Positions 45,013 through 57,760 of a DNA stretch of 64,000 bases are shown one piece after another. Under the pieces are notes generated by a model that was not told where the DNA came from, did no database searches, and worked only from the letters and a program-made list of their open reading frames with translations. This stretch comes from Lycium barbarum (lineage: Eukaryota; Streptophyta; Magnoliopsida; Solanales; Solanaceae), in the NCBI RefSeq assembly GCF_019175385.1, contig NC_083344.1:64046782-64110781 (forward strand). Reading direction: 5' to 3'. The position numbers and the translations under genes were made by a program. How positions within the stretch are numbered: position 1 is the stretch's first letter; each line of letters begins with the position of its first letter.

Positions 45013-48000
45013 TGTTACATCCGACATTTTTGTGTATTCGAAAAATTCAAGGTAAATTGACTTGTAATGGATAAGGCCACAATTGGACATTTCTTGGTAT
45101 GAATGTGTAGGGTATAAAAACAATGGTGTGGAATTACGAAAGGTGGCCAAGGGCAAAAATTGGAAATTTGGAAACTTGCCCCATGAATTACAATATGTAA
45201 CCACCAATTTGGGCTCAATAAAAATTAATGAAACAAGGCCCAACAAGGGGAGGCCCAACCGGCCAAAGGGTCCAAGCCCCTTAAGTGATTAATTTCCATG
45301 TGGAATTATAAGTATACTTATCCTAAGAAGGTTCAAGAAGCAAAGCAAAAACCAAAGGAAAAAAAAAAAGAGGCGTTTCGGGTTTAGGAGGAAAAGAAGA
45401 GAGAAAAGAAAGAAAAATTTTGGGAGCCAAATCTTTGCTCTAAAAATCCAAGTTTTGTGAGATTTGTACTAAGCTCAAGGTTCTCTTCAAGTTGGTATAA
45501 ATATTGTGGCAAGAAAACACTTTCATCCTCCAAGTGAAGGGCTTGAAGAAAGGTGAGAATTTCATGCTTTTGTTGTGTTATAAATGGTATATGTATGTTG
45601 TAGTATGTGTGAATGAATGAAAAACATTGAAATTTTGTGTGTTGGAACTAGGGGTGTGTTGGCCGAATATGTACATGAAATTGCATGATTTTAATGGCTT
45701 GAATTCTTGTTGTAATCTAGTTGTAATATGATGGGAATTATATTAGAAAGGAAAGTGGAATGAATTAGTGAAAAATTGGGAGTGTGGGAGGTGGCCGTGT
45801 GGTGCTAGGTTTGATATGAAATATGAATTTGATTTTTGGTTGTGTGCTAATTGAGTTAAGGTGAATTGAATCTTGTTAGCATGTTAATTGTGTTGTTATG
45901 GAAGATTGGTTATTAAGTTGTTGAAGGAAATTATTGAACTTTGTTATGATTTGTGTATAAGTGAAAATGAAAGTGTTAAGAGGCAAATTATGCTTATGAC
46001 AATGAACTTGGAATATAAAAATGTGTTGATGAGTTTGCATGTTGAAAGTTAGGAAGGGATTGGAAAAGTAGTGACTTGATGGAAAGTTGAATGTTTGTGA
46101 ATTTTATGAATATCTTGTGAATATTATGTGAACATGTTATGGATTCCTCCGATGTGTGTCGTAATGATTTTGATGGATAATGGATATGAAAATAATAAGT
46201 TTTGGTTGGAAATGTAAGCTTGAAACGAAAGATGATTCGTCGTGTCGAAGGGTGGCTAATAATGCCATAGCGTATGATTTAGTGGTTATTGATGTTTGTT
46301 GTTGTTTGGATGTCTCCTCTGGGTTGTTGTGTTGCTAAATTGAGCCGAGCTAAGTCTCGGGGATGTCGTATATACAGAGGAAATGCTGCCGAAATTTCGG
46401 TAGGCAATTATGTGTAAAGTTAGAATATTGAAAGAATGGAACTAACCAAATGGTAAACTTGACCATTTCCAGATTTTGGGCGAAATTTGGATTGACGCCA
46501 AGAGAGCATAAGGCCCCATCGAGGTATGTGAAGCACTTCTCTACGTTCCTAGGCATGTTCTGGATGTGGTAGGCTCGACCGCGAGCCTTAAGTCCGACTC
46601 CGTTCCCCGGAATTCGAGACGGAAAACCGCTCCAATTCCTTCAATTCAATTGAACCTATTTTCTTACAAATTGTCCTTAAAGTGAGATTTTGCACAAAAA
46701 ATTCCCCAAACGGAGTCGGAACACTTCCGAATGAGTATGGGTGACCTCATAAGGTCAATTATCAATAATTTACGTATGTAGTCTCGGGTGGGTCCGAGGT
46801 GGGCCCACAAGGCCCGATACTCCCGGTACGATTTTAAAATACATCTGTTTTGGTCCGATGTTCTCCAAAAACTTCTGAACTATTGTTTTATGTATATTAT
46901 GGCTATTTTTGTGTAATTTATACAATATGATTTCTGAACAGTTGAGAATCCCATTCTGATAATAATCTGTCGTGCCTTCCCAACTAGGATATAGGCGCGT
47001 ACTATGCATACTATCTGGATATTCTGATTTTGGCTCGCCGTTTGGCACCCTTCAATTTGATCGAGTCTGTATGTTGAGTCTGTAGGTAGGTGGTTTCTCA
47101 TTTATCGATTCGTGTCTGTCTCAATGCATTCTTTCACTGCGACCCGGGCCAGGTTCTGTTATCGTGCATAATTCTCTGCATTGTTCACCGCGTCCCTCGG
47201 CGTACGGGCCGGGATCTGTATGTCTGTATGATCTGTGTATGGGGATGGCGGCCAGGATGGCATATGATCTGATTTGATTCTGTCTGTCCACCGCGTCCCG
47301 TACTAAGAGGGCCGGGTTTTGTTACCGCGCCCCCAGACAGGGCCGGGATCTGTATGAATATATGCGTGTGCCATATGTATTTATAAAGCACACGCCTTTG
47401 TATGATTTTGTATGACTCTGTGCTACTCTGCATGCATAATTCTGTCCGTCATACTACTGTCTGTCCGTCTGTGTTACAACTATTTCTGTATATCCGTATG
47501 GCTTCTGCTTCTGTATGTCCGTATGGATTCAGATTCTGCTGGTCTGTCCGTATTATGATTCCGTCTGTCTGTCCGAACTATAATCCTGTTCATTTGTGTG
47601 TAACACGATTCTGTATGTCTGTCTGGATCATAACTCTGTCCGTTAGTTTGACTTATGATTCTGCCCGTTATATTTCTGTGACTCTAGTTCGGACTATGTT
47701 TATATCTGTTACGTTTCTGCTTTACATACTCGGTACATTTTCCGTACTGACCCCCGTTCTTCGGGGGCTGCGCTACATGCCCGCAGGTACAGACGCGCCA
47801 GGTGACACGCCGCCAGTGTAGGTTCTGACTCTGCCATTCGAAGAGCTCCTTTGACTCGGAGCATATCTTTTGGTATATATTTTCTGTCTTCTGTGTACTC
47901 CGTATGTATGTATATTCTGGGTACGGCGGGGCCCTGTCCCGTCATATGATCCTGTATGTCTGTAGAGGCCTGTAGATGGATATGTGGGTTACGGGTTTCG

Positions 48001-48220
48001 TCTGTATGTTAGCCTTATCGGCTTATCTGTAAATGTCTGTATGTTCAGGTATATGTATATATATATGTAAGTTACGCGCGTGCCGTAATTGTATCGGCCT
48101 ACTTCTGTACTTCTGTTTTGGAAAAAAAAAAAACTCTCTATGGTTCGAGTTCGATCAGGTAGGTACGTATGGGTGCCCAGTTAGGGTACCAGTCGCGGCC
48201 ACGGGGTTTGGGTCGTGACA
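45013..48220 (+). repeat. LTR C2 (middle)
   Basis: 3208 bp, same ends as C1. It acts as 3' LTR of the first unit and 5' LTR of the second. Palindrome 46386-46403, hairpin 47751-47767. Confidence 0.93.
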
Positions 48221-48224
48221 AAAG

Positions 48225-48236
48225 TGGTATCAGAGC
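48225..48236 (+). promoter_or_regulatory. Primer binding site, second unit of C
   Basis: TGGTATCAGAGC after LTR C2. The leader hairpin follows at 48278-48317. Confidence 0.92.
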
Positions 48237-48505
48237 GGTTAGTCCTCGGTATGTCTACAGGCCGTGTCTAGTAGAGTCTTGGTTATCGATGTGTTGTGCA
48301 CCACATCTATAAACAGGAAGCTACAGGGCATTTAGGATGTTACCCTTCTTTGAATTCTTAGATCGTGCGTTAAAGCTGTATGATTAGGATGATTCTCCCT
48401 TACGAATTGCGGTATCTACAGCGGGGCTCCAAAGGAGCAGAAGTGTCGGTATTCGGGAAAATGTTTCTGACCCTCTCCTTGCAGGTAGTTGTAGGTTGGT
48501 GACGA

Positions 48506-49087
48506 ATGAAGAGGACGGCTTCCGACGATGAGGATGGGGGTGCCAAGAAGGCCCCCAGGTTGTCACCTGGGCCGAGTAGGCAGGGCCCTAGTTACTCGAT
48601 CGAGACGGATCCTTCGGAGGATTCCCCGGAGGATAGCTACGATACGGATCCGTCGGAGGACCCATCTACGACTCCTCCAGAGACCCCGAACCCTGGAGCA
48701 GAGGATCCCGTGGAGGATGGCTACGATACAGATATCTCGGAGGATTTGGCGATGACCCCTCCGTAGCTTCTTACCTCCGAGGAGGAGGATAGTCATGAGG
48801 CAGGCCCGTCGGAGCATTCTTCTGGGATGACGCAGGAGGAGATTTTCAAGTATGCACCAGCTCTTATTATTAGGGAGAACCTTGATAGCCCGGCCACCTC
48901 GGAGAGTGCTATGGATTTCTCCTGTTCTTGGCCTGGGTCACCAGTGGGCCAGGATTTGTTTGATCGTCCATATCCCTCCGATTCAGATGCGGGTGATAAT
49001 GGAAACTGGGTAGGTAGGGAGCAGACAGGCGTGGATGATAGTGGGCATACCTCTCACGGCAGCTCCCCAGGTCAGACTCGATATTGA
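48506..49087 (+). pseudogene. Acidic ORF, second unit of C, premature stop
   Basis: Same reading frame as 42499-43080, but a TAG at 48764-48766 replaces a GAG codon after 86 residues. The rest (48767-49087) remains open in frame. Only a few other substitutions separate the two copies. The loss in one unit shows that this copy of the protein is not needed for the composite to persist. Confidence 0.6.
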
Positions 49088-49825
49088 TTATTTATAAGTG
49101 TATGAGTTTTTAGAACTTCCTATGTGTGTATGATATTTGTAAGACGTTGTTCTATGAAGACGACGGAAATTTAAAGGAATTAGAGACCTAGTGACCCCAA
49201 GGCAAGGGCGACGGAGATGTCCCCACCGTCAGTGTGAGTCTAGAAATCCTGGATGAAGGTAAACAGGAAGGTGCCTTCGATGCTGTTTGAGTTGGGCGCG
49301 TGTGGTAAGTGTCGACGACATTATAATTCTCATTTGAAGTTATCAGCCCCGTGTGGCTGCGATACGATATGATATGATATGTATGTATGTGTATATGAGT
49401 TGGCCCTGTGAGGCATGATTGGTATTTCTGGTGTACAGGTTTTGGATAGTAAGAAATGCAGAGGAAACTCTGCCCAAATTTTTCCAGGAATATGGAGGTT
49501 AACATGTAGATTAAGTACAAAAAGGTCCCGCGATACTTGTCAGACTTTAGTTCCTTCTGTCGGTGGCCGAAGAACACCTTGCGGTGACATTTTATCAGAT
49601 TCCACCGATTATTTGGAGGCGGAATTCGTGTGACGAAGACTTAAATCCGTGGGTTATCTGTAATCATATGTATATGTGTATGAAAGTGAATGTTTAAGAT
49701 TCAGAAAGGCGACATGGTAGTGGTACGACTTAGCCGGGGGTGGGACCCGCTACAAAAATTTTCCAAAAATTTGCGAAGACCCCGATTTGCTCTAAAATTA
49801 CGTGACAAAGGTCGTGAGGGGCAAT

Positions 49826-49928
49826 CGACGAAATTATATTAGCCCTAACGTGTCGAAATGCATGAAAGTTTCGGAGTTAAGCGTGCTCAGGCCATAGCAA
49901 TTCTGGGATGGGTGACCCCCTGGGAAGT
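49826..49928 (+). pseudogene. 5S rRNA-derived segment, second unit of C
   Basis: Identical to 43819-43921 by eye, exactly 6007 bp downstream, including the TTTT run ten bases after it. Confidence 0.85.
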
Positions 49929-50296
49929 AATGCAAAGTTTTGCTCAAGTGTAGGTATGACCGATATAAATGAAAACTTGGGGTAATCTAAAGGAAAAGAG
50001 AATGTATGGAGTAATTAGCGCCTTTACAGATACCACACAGACCGACGCGGGTTAAATGGGCAAAAAGGAAAGGTGCGATACCACTCGGAAAACTTAGCGA
50101 ATCTGGATAACAGTCAGCGACGACCCGAATGTTGTCAGGGGATAGAAAAAGCCCAATTACATCATAAGTTAGTCTGGTATGGCGATGGTTGTAAAAGGAA
50201 AGAGAGTATGGATAGTAGGGAAGGAGAGAGATAAGTAGAGCGAGTAAGCAGAAACTTTGAAAAAGTCGATAAGCGACACCCAAGACGATTTGTATG

Positions 50297-50697
50297 ATTG
50301 ATTCTGAATACGTTCCTGTCTGACATGTCTCTGTACGATTAAACCTGATTACGAATCTGTCTGACACACCTCTGTATGTCTGACTCTGGATATAAATCCG
50401 TCTGGTGTGCCTCCGTACGTCTAATTTTGGTCACGCATCTGTCTGATACATCTCCGCATGTCTGATTCTAAGTGTGACTCTGTATGATACATTTCTGTAA
50501 GCCTGATTCCGATTTCGAAGTCCGTCCGATACCTTTTTATACATCTGACTCTGATCTCAGATCTGTCTGACATACTTCCGTATCTCTTCTTTTGATTATG
50601 AATCTATCCGCCATAGTTTGGCATGTCTGCTTCCGATTACGAATCCGTCCGATATGCTTCTACGCGTCCGGTTCCAGTCCTGAATCTGTTGGTAAGA
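50297..50697 (+). repeat. Degenerate 43-44 bp minisatellite, second unit of C
   Basis: Copy of the array at 44290-44690. Confidence 0.75.
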
Positions 50698-50983
50698 AGT
50701 GTCTGGTATGAAGTGGGATTATATTGGTGTGGTAGAAATCTCCGGAGTGTAACAAGAAATGATACGGACTAGGACGTCTGGAAAGCGTTCGTCAGTTACA
50801 AGAATATAGCTTATGGTTCGACGATTGCGTGGGGTACGAGAAGATATATTATGAAGGTATTTAAATCAGTGATGTGAAAAATTACCCCATAATGTTGGCA
50901 GAGAAGCCATGTCGGAAAGTCGGTAAAGGACGATTGTAAAGAGAACCCTCCCGAAGTAGTATGACGCCCCATAAGGTAAATTT

Positions 50984-51019
50984 AACATTCGAGGACGAAT
51001 GTTCTAAAGGGGGGGAGAA
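50984..51019 (+). promoter_or_regulatory. Inverted repeat and polypurine tract, second unit of C
   Basis: Same as 44977-45012, directly before LTR C3. Confidence 0.85.
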
Positions 51020-54000
51020 TGTTACATCCGACATTTTTGTGTATTCGAAAAATTCAAGGTAAATTGACTTGTAATGGATAAGGCCACAATTGGACATTTC
51101 TTGGTATGAATGTGTAGGGTATAAAAACAATGGTGTGGAATTACGAAAGGTGGCCAAGGGCAAAAATTGGAATTTTGGAAACTTGCCCCATGAATTACAA
51201 TATGTAACCACCAATTTGGGCTCAATAAAAATTAATGAAACAAGGCCCAACAAGGGGAGGCCCAACCGGCCAAAGGGTCCAAGCCCCTTAAGTGATTAAT
51301 TTCCATGTGGAATTATAAGTATACTTATCCTAAGAAGGTTCAAGAAGCAAAGCAAAAACCAAAGGAAAAAAAAAAAGAGGCGTTTCGGGTTTAGGAGGAA
51401 AAGAAGAGAGAAAAGAAAGAAAAATTTTGGGAGCCAAATCTTTGCTCTAAAAATCCAAGTTTTGTGAGATTTGTACTAAGCTCAAGGTTCTCTTCAAGTT
51501 GGTATAAATATTGTGGCAAGAAAACACTTTCATCCTCCAAGTGAAGGGCTTGAAGAAAGGTGAGAATTTCATGCTTTTGTTGTGTTATAAATGGTATATG
51601 TATGTTGTAGTATGTGTGAATGAATGAAAAACATTGAAATTTTGTGTGTTGGAACTAGGGGTGTGTTGGCCGAATATGTACATGAAATTGCATGATTTTA
51701 ATGGCTTGAATTCTTGTTGTAATCTAGTTGTAATATGATGGGAATTATATTAGAAAGGAAAGTGGAATGAATTAGTGAAAAATTGGGAGTGTGGGAGGTG
51801 GCCGTGTGGTGCTAGGTTTGATATGAAATATGAATTTGATTTTTGGTTGTGTGCTAATTGAGTTAAGGTGAATTGAATCTTGTTAGCATGTTAATTGTGT
51901 TGTTATGGAAGATTGGTTATTAAGTTGTTGAAGGAAATTATTGAACTTTGTTATGATTTGTGTATAAGTGAAAATGAAAGTGTTAAGAGGCAAATTATGC
52001 TTATGACAATGAACTTGGAATATAAAAATGTGTTGATGAGTTTGCATGTTGAAAGTTAGGAAGGGATTGGAAAAGTAGTGACTTGATGGAAAGTTGAATG
52101 TTTGTGAATTTTATGAATATCTTGTGAATATTATGTGAACATGTTATGGATTCCTCCGATGTGTGTCGTAATGATTTTGATGGATAATGGATATGAAAAT
52201 AATAAGTTTTGGTTGGAAATGTAAGCTTGAAACGAAAGATGATTCGTCGTGTCGAAGGGTGGCTAATAATGCCATAGCGTATGATTTAGTGGTTATTGAT
52301 GTTTGTTGTTGTTTGGATGTCTCCTCTGGGTTGTTGTGTTGCTAAATTGAGCCGAGCTAAGTCTCGGGGATGTCGTATATACAGAGGAAATGCTGCCGAA
52401 ATTTCGGTAGGCAATTATGTGTAAAGTTAGAATATTGAAAGAATGGAACTAACCAAATGGTAAACTTGACCATTTCCAGATTTTGGGCGAAATTTGGATT
52501 GACGCCAAGAGAGCATAAGGCCCCATCGAGGTATGTGAAGCACTTCTCTACGTTCCTAGGCATGTTCTGGATGTGGTAGGCTCGACCGCGAGCCTTAAGT
52601 CCGACTCCGTTCCCCGGAATTCGAGACGGAAAACCGCTCCAATTCCTTCAATTCAATTGAACCTATTTTCTTACAAATTGTCCTTAAAGTGAGATTTTGC
52701 ACAAAAATTTCCCCAAACGGAGTCGGAACACTTCCGAATGAGTATGGGTGACCTCATAAGGTCAATTATCAATAATTTACGTATGTAGTCTCGGGTGGGT
52801 CCGAGGTGGGCCCACAAGGCCCGATACTCCCGGTACGATTTTAAAATACATCTGTTTTGGTCCGATGTTCTCCAAAAACTTCTGAACTATTGTTTTATGT
52901 ATATTATGGCTATTTTTGTGTAATTTATACAATATGATTTCTGAACAGTTGAGAATCCCATTCTGATAATAATCTGTCGTGCCTTCCCAACTAGGATATA
53001 GGCGCGTACTATGCATACTATCTGGATATTCTGATTTTGGCTCGCCGTTTGGCACCCTTCAATTTGATCGAGTCTGTATGTTGAGTCTGTAGGTAGGTGG
53101 TTTCTCATTTATCGATTCGTGTCTGTCTCAATGCATTCTTTCACTGCGACCCGGGCCAGGTTCTGTTATCGTGCATAATTCTCTGCATTGTTCACCGCGT
53201 CCCTCGGCGTACGGGCCGGGATCTGTATGTCTGTATGATCTGTGTATGGGGATGGCGGCCAGGATGGCATATGATCTGATTTGATTCTGTCTGTCCACCG
53301 CGTCCCGTACTAAGAGGGCCGGGTTCTGTTACCGCGCCCCCAGACAGGGCCGGGATCTGTATGAATATATGTGTGTGCCATCTGTATTTATAAAGCACAC
53401 GCCTTTGTATGATTTTGTATGACTCTGTGCTACTCTGCATGCATAATTCTGTCCGTCATACTACTGTCTGTCCGTCTGTGTTACAACTATTTCTGTATGT
53501 CCGTATGGCTTCTGCTTCTGTATGTCCGTATGGATTCAGATTCTGCTCGTCTGTCCGTATTATGATTCCGTCTGTCTGTCCGAACTATAATCCTGTTCAT
53601 TTGTGTGTAACACGATTCTGTATGTCTGTCTGGATCATAACTCTGTCCGTTAGTTTGACTTATGATTCTGCCCGTTATATTTCTGTGACTCTAGTTCGGA
53701 CTATGTTTATATCTGTTACGTTTCTACTTTACATACTCGGTACATTTTCCGTACTGACCCCCGTTCTTCGGGGGCTGCGCTACATGCCCGCAGGTACAGA
53801 CGCGCCAGGTGACACGCCGCCAGTGTAGGTTCTGACTCTGCCATTCGAAGAGCTCCTTTGACTCGGAGCATATCTTTTGGTATATATTTTCTGTCTTCTG
53901 TGTACTCCGTATGTATGTATATTCTGGGTACGGCGGGGCCCTGTCCCGTCATATGATCCTGCATGTCTGTAGAGGCCTGTAGATGGATATGTGGGTTACG

Positions 54001-54227
54001 GGTTTCGTCTGTATGTTAGCCTTATCGGCTTATCTGTAAATGTCTGTATGTTCAGGTATATGTATATATATATGTAAGTTACGCGCGTGCCGTAATTGTA
54101 TCGGCCTACTTCTGTACTTCTGTTTTGGAAAAAAAAAAAACTCTGTATGGTTCGAGTTCGATCAGGTAGGTACGTATGGGTGCCCAGTTAGGGTACCAGT
54201 CGCGGCCACGGGGTTTGGGTCGTGACA
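51020..54227 (+). repeat. LTR C3
   Basis: 3208 bp, ends GGGTTTGGGTCGTGACA. Palindrome 52393-52410, hairpin 53758-53774. Followed by the GGATA duplication. Confidence 0.93.
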
Positions 54228-54232
54228 GGATA
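54228..54232. repeat. Target site duplication of composite C, right (GGATA)
   Basis: Exact match to 39010-39014. Confidence 0.95.
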
Positions 54233-54720
54233 GCTCGACTTTATGGGCTGATTCGTAGGGAGGCAACTGAGGTTTCTGACTCTGTGGTTATAGGTATCCT
54301 TACCATCTGTTCTCATGATGCTTATTCATTGATTGATTCGGGTTCAAATTTATCCTATGTGATGCCTTATTTCACTCTTGATATGGGTATGAAACTCGAA
54401 CCTTTGTTGGAACCCTTTGATATTGATACACCTTCTGGTGTTCCTGTTATTGCTTCTAGAGTGTATAAAAATTGTGTTGTTGTGATTAAAGGTCATGAGA
54501 CTGTGGCTGATTTGTATGAACTTGAGATTGTGGATTTTGATGCAATTATGGGGATAGACTGGTTGTCCGCATGTTATGCTAATGTGGATTGTCGCCATAA
54601 GTTAGTTCGTTTCACCGTTCCTGATGAGCCTATTATTATGTGGGAGGGTGAAATTGCTAAACCAAGGGAAAATTTATTTCCTATCTTAAAGCTCATAAAA
54701 TGACCACTAAGGGGTGTAAT
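54233..54720 (+). pseudogene. Protease of element E
   Basis: Continues the E polyprotein after composite C. The aspartic protease active site is SLIDSGSNLSYV, followed by VDFDAIMGIDWLSACYANVDC, the block conserved in all chromovirus proteases in this window. The frame shifts near 54672, in a run of A residues, where related elements read [12 protein letters not shown]. The enzyme would process gag and pol. The active site itself is intact. The reading seen back to 54176 runs into LTR C3 and is not the true start. Confidence 0.85.
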
Positions 54721-56360
54721 TACCATTTGGTTGTTGTTACTTATACAAAAGCCCTAGTACATGAATTTGCATTTGTTCCCATAGTTAGTGATTCTCCAAA
54801 AGTATTTTCTGAAGATCTTCCTGTTATTCCTCCTGATAAAGTTATTGATTTTGGGATCGATGTTATTCTCGACACCCAACCTACTTATATTCCACCTTAT
54901 CGTATGGTTCCAGTGGAGCTAAGGGAATTAAAGGATCAGTTAAAGGACTTGTTGGATAAGGGCTTCATCCGACCAAGTTCCTCACCTTGGGGTGCTCCTG
55001 TCTTGTTTGTTAGGAAGAAGGATGGTTCTCTTAGGATGTGTGTTGACTATCACCAGCTTAATATGGTTACCATTAAGAATAAATATCCTTTGCCTAGGAT
55101 AGATGATCTATTCGACCAACTTTAGGGTGCTACGTTCTTTTCGAAGATTGACTTAAGGTCTGGGTATCACCAATTAAAGATAAAGGAGGAGGATATTTTG
55201 AAAACCACTTTCCGCACTCGTTATGGGCACTTTGAGTTTGTAGTGATGTCTTTTGGGTTGACTAATGCGCCTGCTGCATTTATGGATTTGATGAATCATG
55301 TGGTTAAGACTTATCTAGATCGCTTCATTATTTTGTTTATCGATGATATCTTGGTGTATTCTAAAAGTCGTGAGGATCATGCTAATCATTTGAGAATAAC
55401 TTTGACAACACTCGAGGAGAACAAGCTTTATGCGAAATTCCCAAAGTGTGAATTCTGGCTTGAGTCTGTGGCTTTCTCAGGTCATGTGGTGTCTAGACCC
55501 ACCAGTGTGACTGATATTCATAGTTTGTTGGGCTTGGAAAATTATTACATAAATTTTATGGAAGGATTTTCGTCTATAGCCTCTCCATTGACTATGTTGA
55601 TGGAGAAGACTGCTAAGTTTCAGTGGTCCGAAGCTTGTGAAAAGAGTTTCCAAGAGCTTAAGCCAAGATTGACTTCGGCTCCTATTTTGACTTTACCTTC
55701 TAGGTTTGATGGATATGTAATGTATTGTGATTCTTCTAGAATTGGTTTAGGTTGTGTGTTAATGCATAATGGTAAGGTGATTGCTTATGCTTCGCGACAG
55801 TTGAAAAAGCATGAGAAGAATTACCTGACTCATGACTTGGAGTTGGCTGCTGTGTTTTTTTCTTTGAAAATTTGGCGTCATTATCTGCATGGTGAGTATT
55901 GTGATGTTTTTACTATCACAAGACTCTGCAATATATCTTCAAGCAGCGAGAGTTGAACCTCAGACAAAGGAGGTGGTTAGAGTTGTTAAAAGATTATGAC
56001 TTGAATATTTTGTATCATCGTGGCAAGGCCAATGTGGTTGCTTATGCTTTGAGTAGGAAGTCCATGGGCACGTTGGCGTATTTGCGTGCACATGACATGC
56101 CTATAGGAAGAGAACTTCGACGACTTGCTAGTCTTGGTGTCAGACTTGATGAAACCGAAGAGGGTGAGTTAGTGGGAGTCACGTCAGCGCGATCTGATAT
56201 CTTGGAGAGGATCAAGTCAAAGCAGTATGATGATGAATTTTTGGCGAAATTGCGAGATGGAGTGGAAAGGGGTAAGTACACTTCATTCACTGTTGGAACG
56301 GGCGATAGTGTTCTGCGGTTGCAAGGAAGATTGTGTATTCCCGATGTTGATGGTCTTTGA
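54700..56360 (+). pseudogene. Reverse transcriptase and RNase H of element E
   Basis: Four pieces. 54700-55125 covers the linker and RT fingers up to DDLFDQL, then a TAG where CAG is expected. RT continues with [13 protein letters not shown] and [11 protein letters not shown], so both catalytic sites are present. Near 55495 about 25 residues of RT connection are deleted (GHVVS runs directly into RPTSVTD). RNase H ([10 protein letters not shown]) loses its frame near 55912 inside the conserved VFTDHK motif. 55953-56360 resumes with [21 protein letters not shown] and ends before integrase. The order matches B and D, but the sequence is distinctly different. Confidence 0.85.
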
Positions 56361-57645
56361 CAAGAATTAACGATGGAAGCTCATAGTTCGAAATATTCTA
56401 TTCATCCGAGATCCACCAAGATGTATAAGGATTTGAAACAACACTATTGGTGGAAGAGCATGAAGGTTGATATTTCTAACTTTGTGGCTAAGTGTCTAAA
56501 CTATCAACAGGTGAAGGCTGAACATCAAAGGCCTGGTGGCTTGGCTCAAAACATTGAGATTCCTCAATGGAAGTGGGAGATGATAAATATGGACTTTGTT
56601 GCAGGTTTACCTCGCACAAGGGCCAAGTATGATTCGATTCGGGTGATCGTGGATAGAACTCATGAATTCTGCCCATTTTCTTCCTGTGAAGACGTCATAT
56701 GCCACGACGGAGAATGCCAAGTTATATTTGAAGGAGATTGTTAGGATGCACGGTATTCTGGCATCCATCATATCCGACAGAGGTACGCAATTTACTGCTC
56801 TTTTCTGGGAGACGTTTCAAGAAGGTTTGGGGACTAAAGTGAAATTGAGCACTACCTTTCATTCTCAAACTGATGGGTAGGCAGAGAAAATTATTCAAAC
56901 TTTAAAGGATATGTTGCGTGCTTGTGCAATCGATTTTGGAGGAAGTTGGGATGAACACCTACCTCTAGTGGAATTCGCTTATAATAATAGCTATCAAGTG
57001 AGTATTCAGATGGCTCCTTATGAGGCTCTTTATGAGAGGCGTTGTCGGTCTCCAATTGGTTGGTTTAAACCAACGGAAGTAGAGTTGTTGGGTCCTGATT
57101 CAGTTCACGAGGCGATTAAGAAGGTAAATCTTATTGTCCAGCGACTGAAGATCACTCAGAGTAGATAAAAGTTTTATATGGACATGAGGCGTAGGGAATT
57201 GGAATTTGCTGTTGGTGACATGCTTTTCTTAAAAGTGTCACCTATGAAGGGGGTAATGCATTTTGGCAGAAAGGGCAAGCTTAGTCCTCTCTATATTGGT
57301 CCTTACGAGATTACAAAAAGGGTTGGGAACGTAGCTTACGAGTTGAGATTACGGGCTGAGATATCCATGGTTCATCCAGTGTTTCACAGTTCGATGTTGT
57401 GATTGTACAAACCTGATCCTTCCCATGTGTTGCACCATGAAGATATTGAAATTGATGAAGCTCTGTCTTATGAAGAAGAACCAATTCAGATTTTTTATCG
57501 TCAAGCTAGAAGGTTGAGAACAAAGGATGTAGCGTCGGTTAAAGTGTTGTGGCGAAACCATAATACTAAGGAAGCTACTTGGGAAGCAGAGGAGGACATG
57601 ATGAAAAGATATCCTCACTTGTTCCCTATGGCAGGTATGAGCTAG
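56361..57645 (+). pseudogene. Integrase with chromodomain of element E
   Basis: The zinc region has HSSKYSIHP but reads CLNYQQ instead of CPNCQQ, so one zinc-binding Cys is lost. The first Asp (NMDFVAGLP) is in the first piece; a frameshift near 56665 precedes SAHFLPVKTSY. The second Asp is in ISDRGTQF. The Glu follows a TAG at 56878 (CAG expected). Further stops lie at 57166 and 57400. The chromodomain tail (DVASVKVLWRN, EATWEAEEDMMKRYPHLF) is complete. The protein is non-functional. Confidence 0.85.
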
Positions 57646-57760
57646 CATTCAAATTATTCGTAGATGAATCTTTGTGTTGTTTGAAACAACTTGTGGTTTA
57701 GTGAATTCTTTCTAGGCTACGATCCTCATTCGAGGACAAATGATCATAAGGGGCGGATAA
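57646..57760 (+). promoter_or_regulatory. 3' end and worn polypurine tract of element E
   Basis: CATTCGAGGACAAATG is a decayed form of the inverted repeat seen in A-D. The tract AAGGGGCGGATAA precedes the LTR. Confidence 0.65.

Larger units (their letters stand above)
39015..54227 (+). mobile_element. Composite C: LTR-internal-LTR-internal-LTR, non-autonomous
   Basis: Three LTRs (39015-42213, 45013-48220, 51020-54227) and two 2799-bp internal regions (42214-45012, 48221-51019) in direct order, period about 6.0 kb. Only the outer ends carry the GGATA duplication, so the whole array behaves as one insertion. Internal regions lack gag-pol but have a primer site, a leader hairpin, one acidic ORF, a 5S-derived segment, a minisatellite and a polypurine tract. 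Copies differ by a handful of substitutions and small indels, so the element is young. Unequal recombination between LTRs of identical copies could create this form. Confidence 0.93.

Noticed and set aside
44875..45258. Minus-strand 127-residue frame, repeated at 38859-39260 and 50882-51265
   Set aside because: It spans the polypurine tract and start of the C LTR in antisense, and recurs only because the LTR does. No protein motif.
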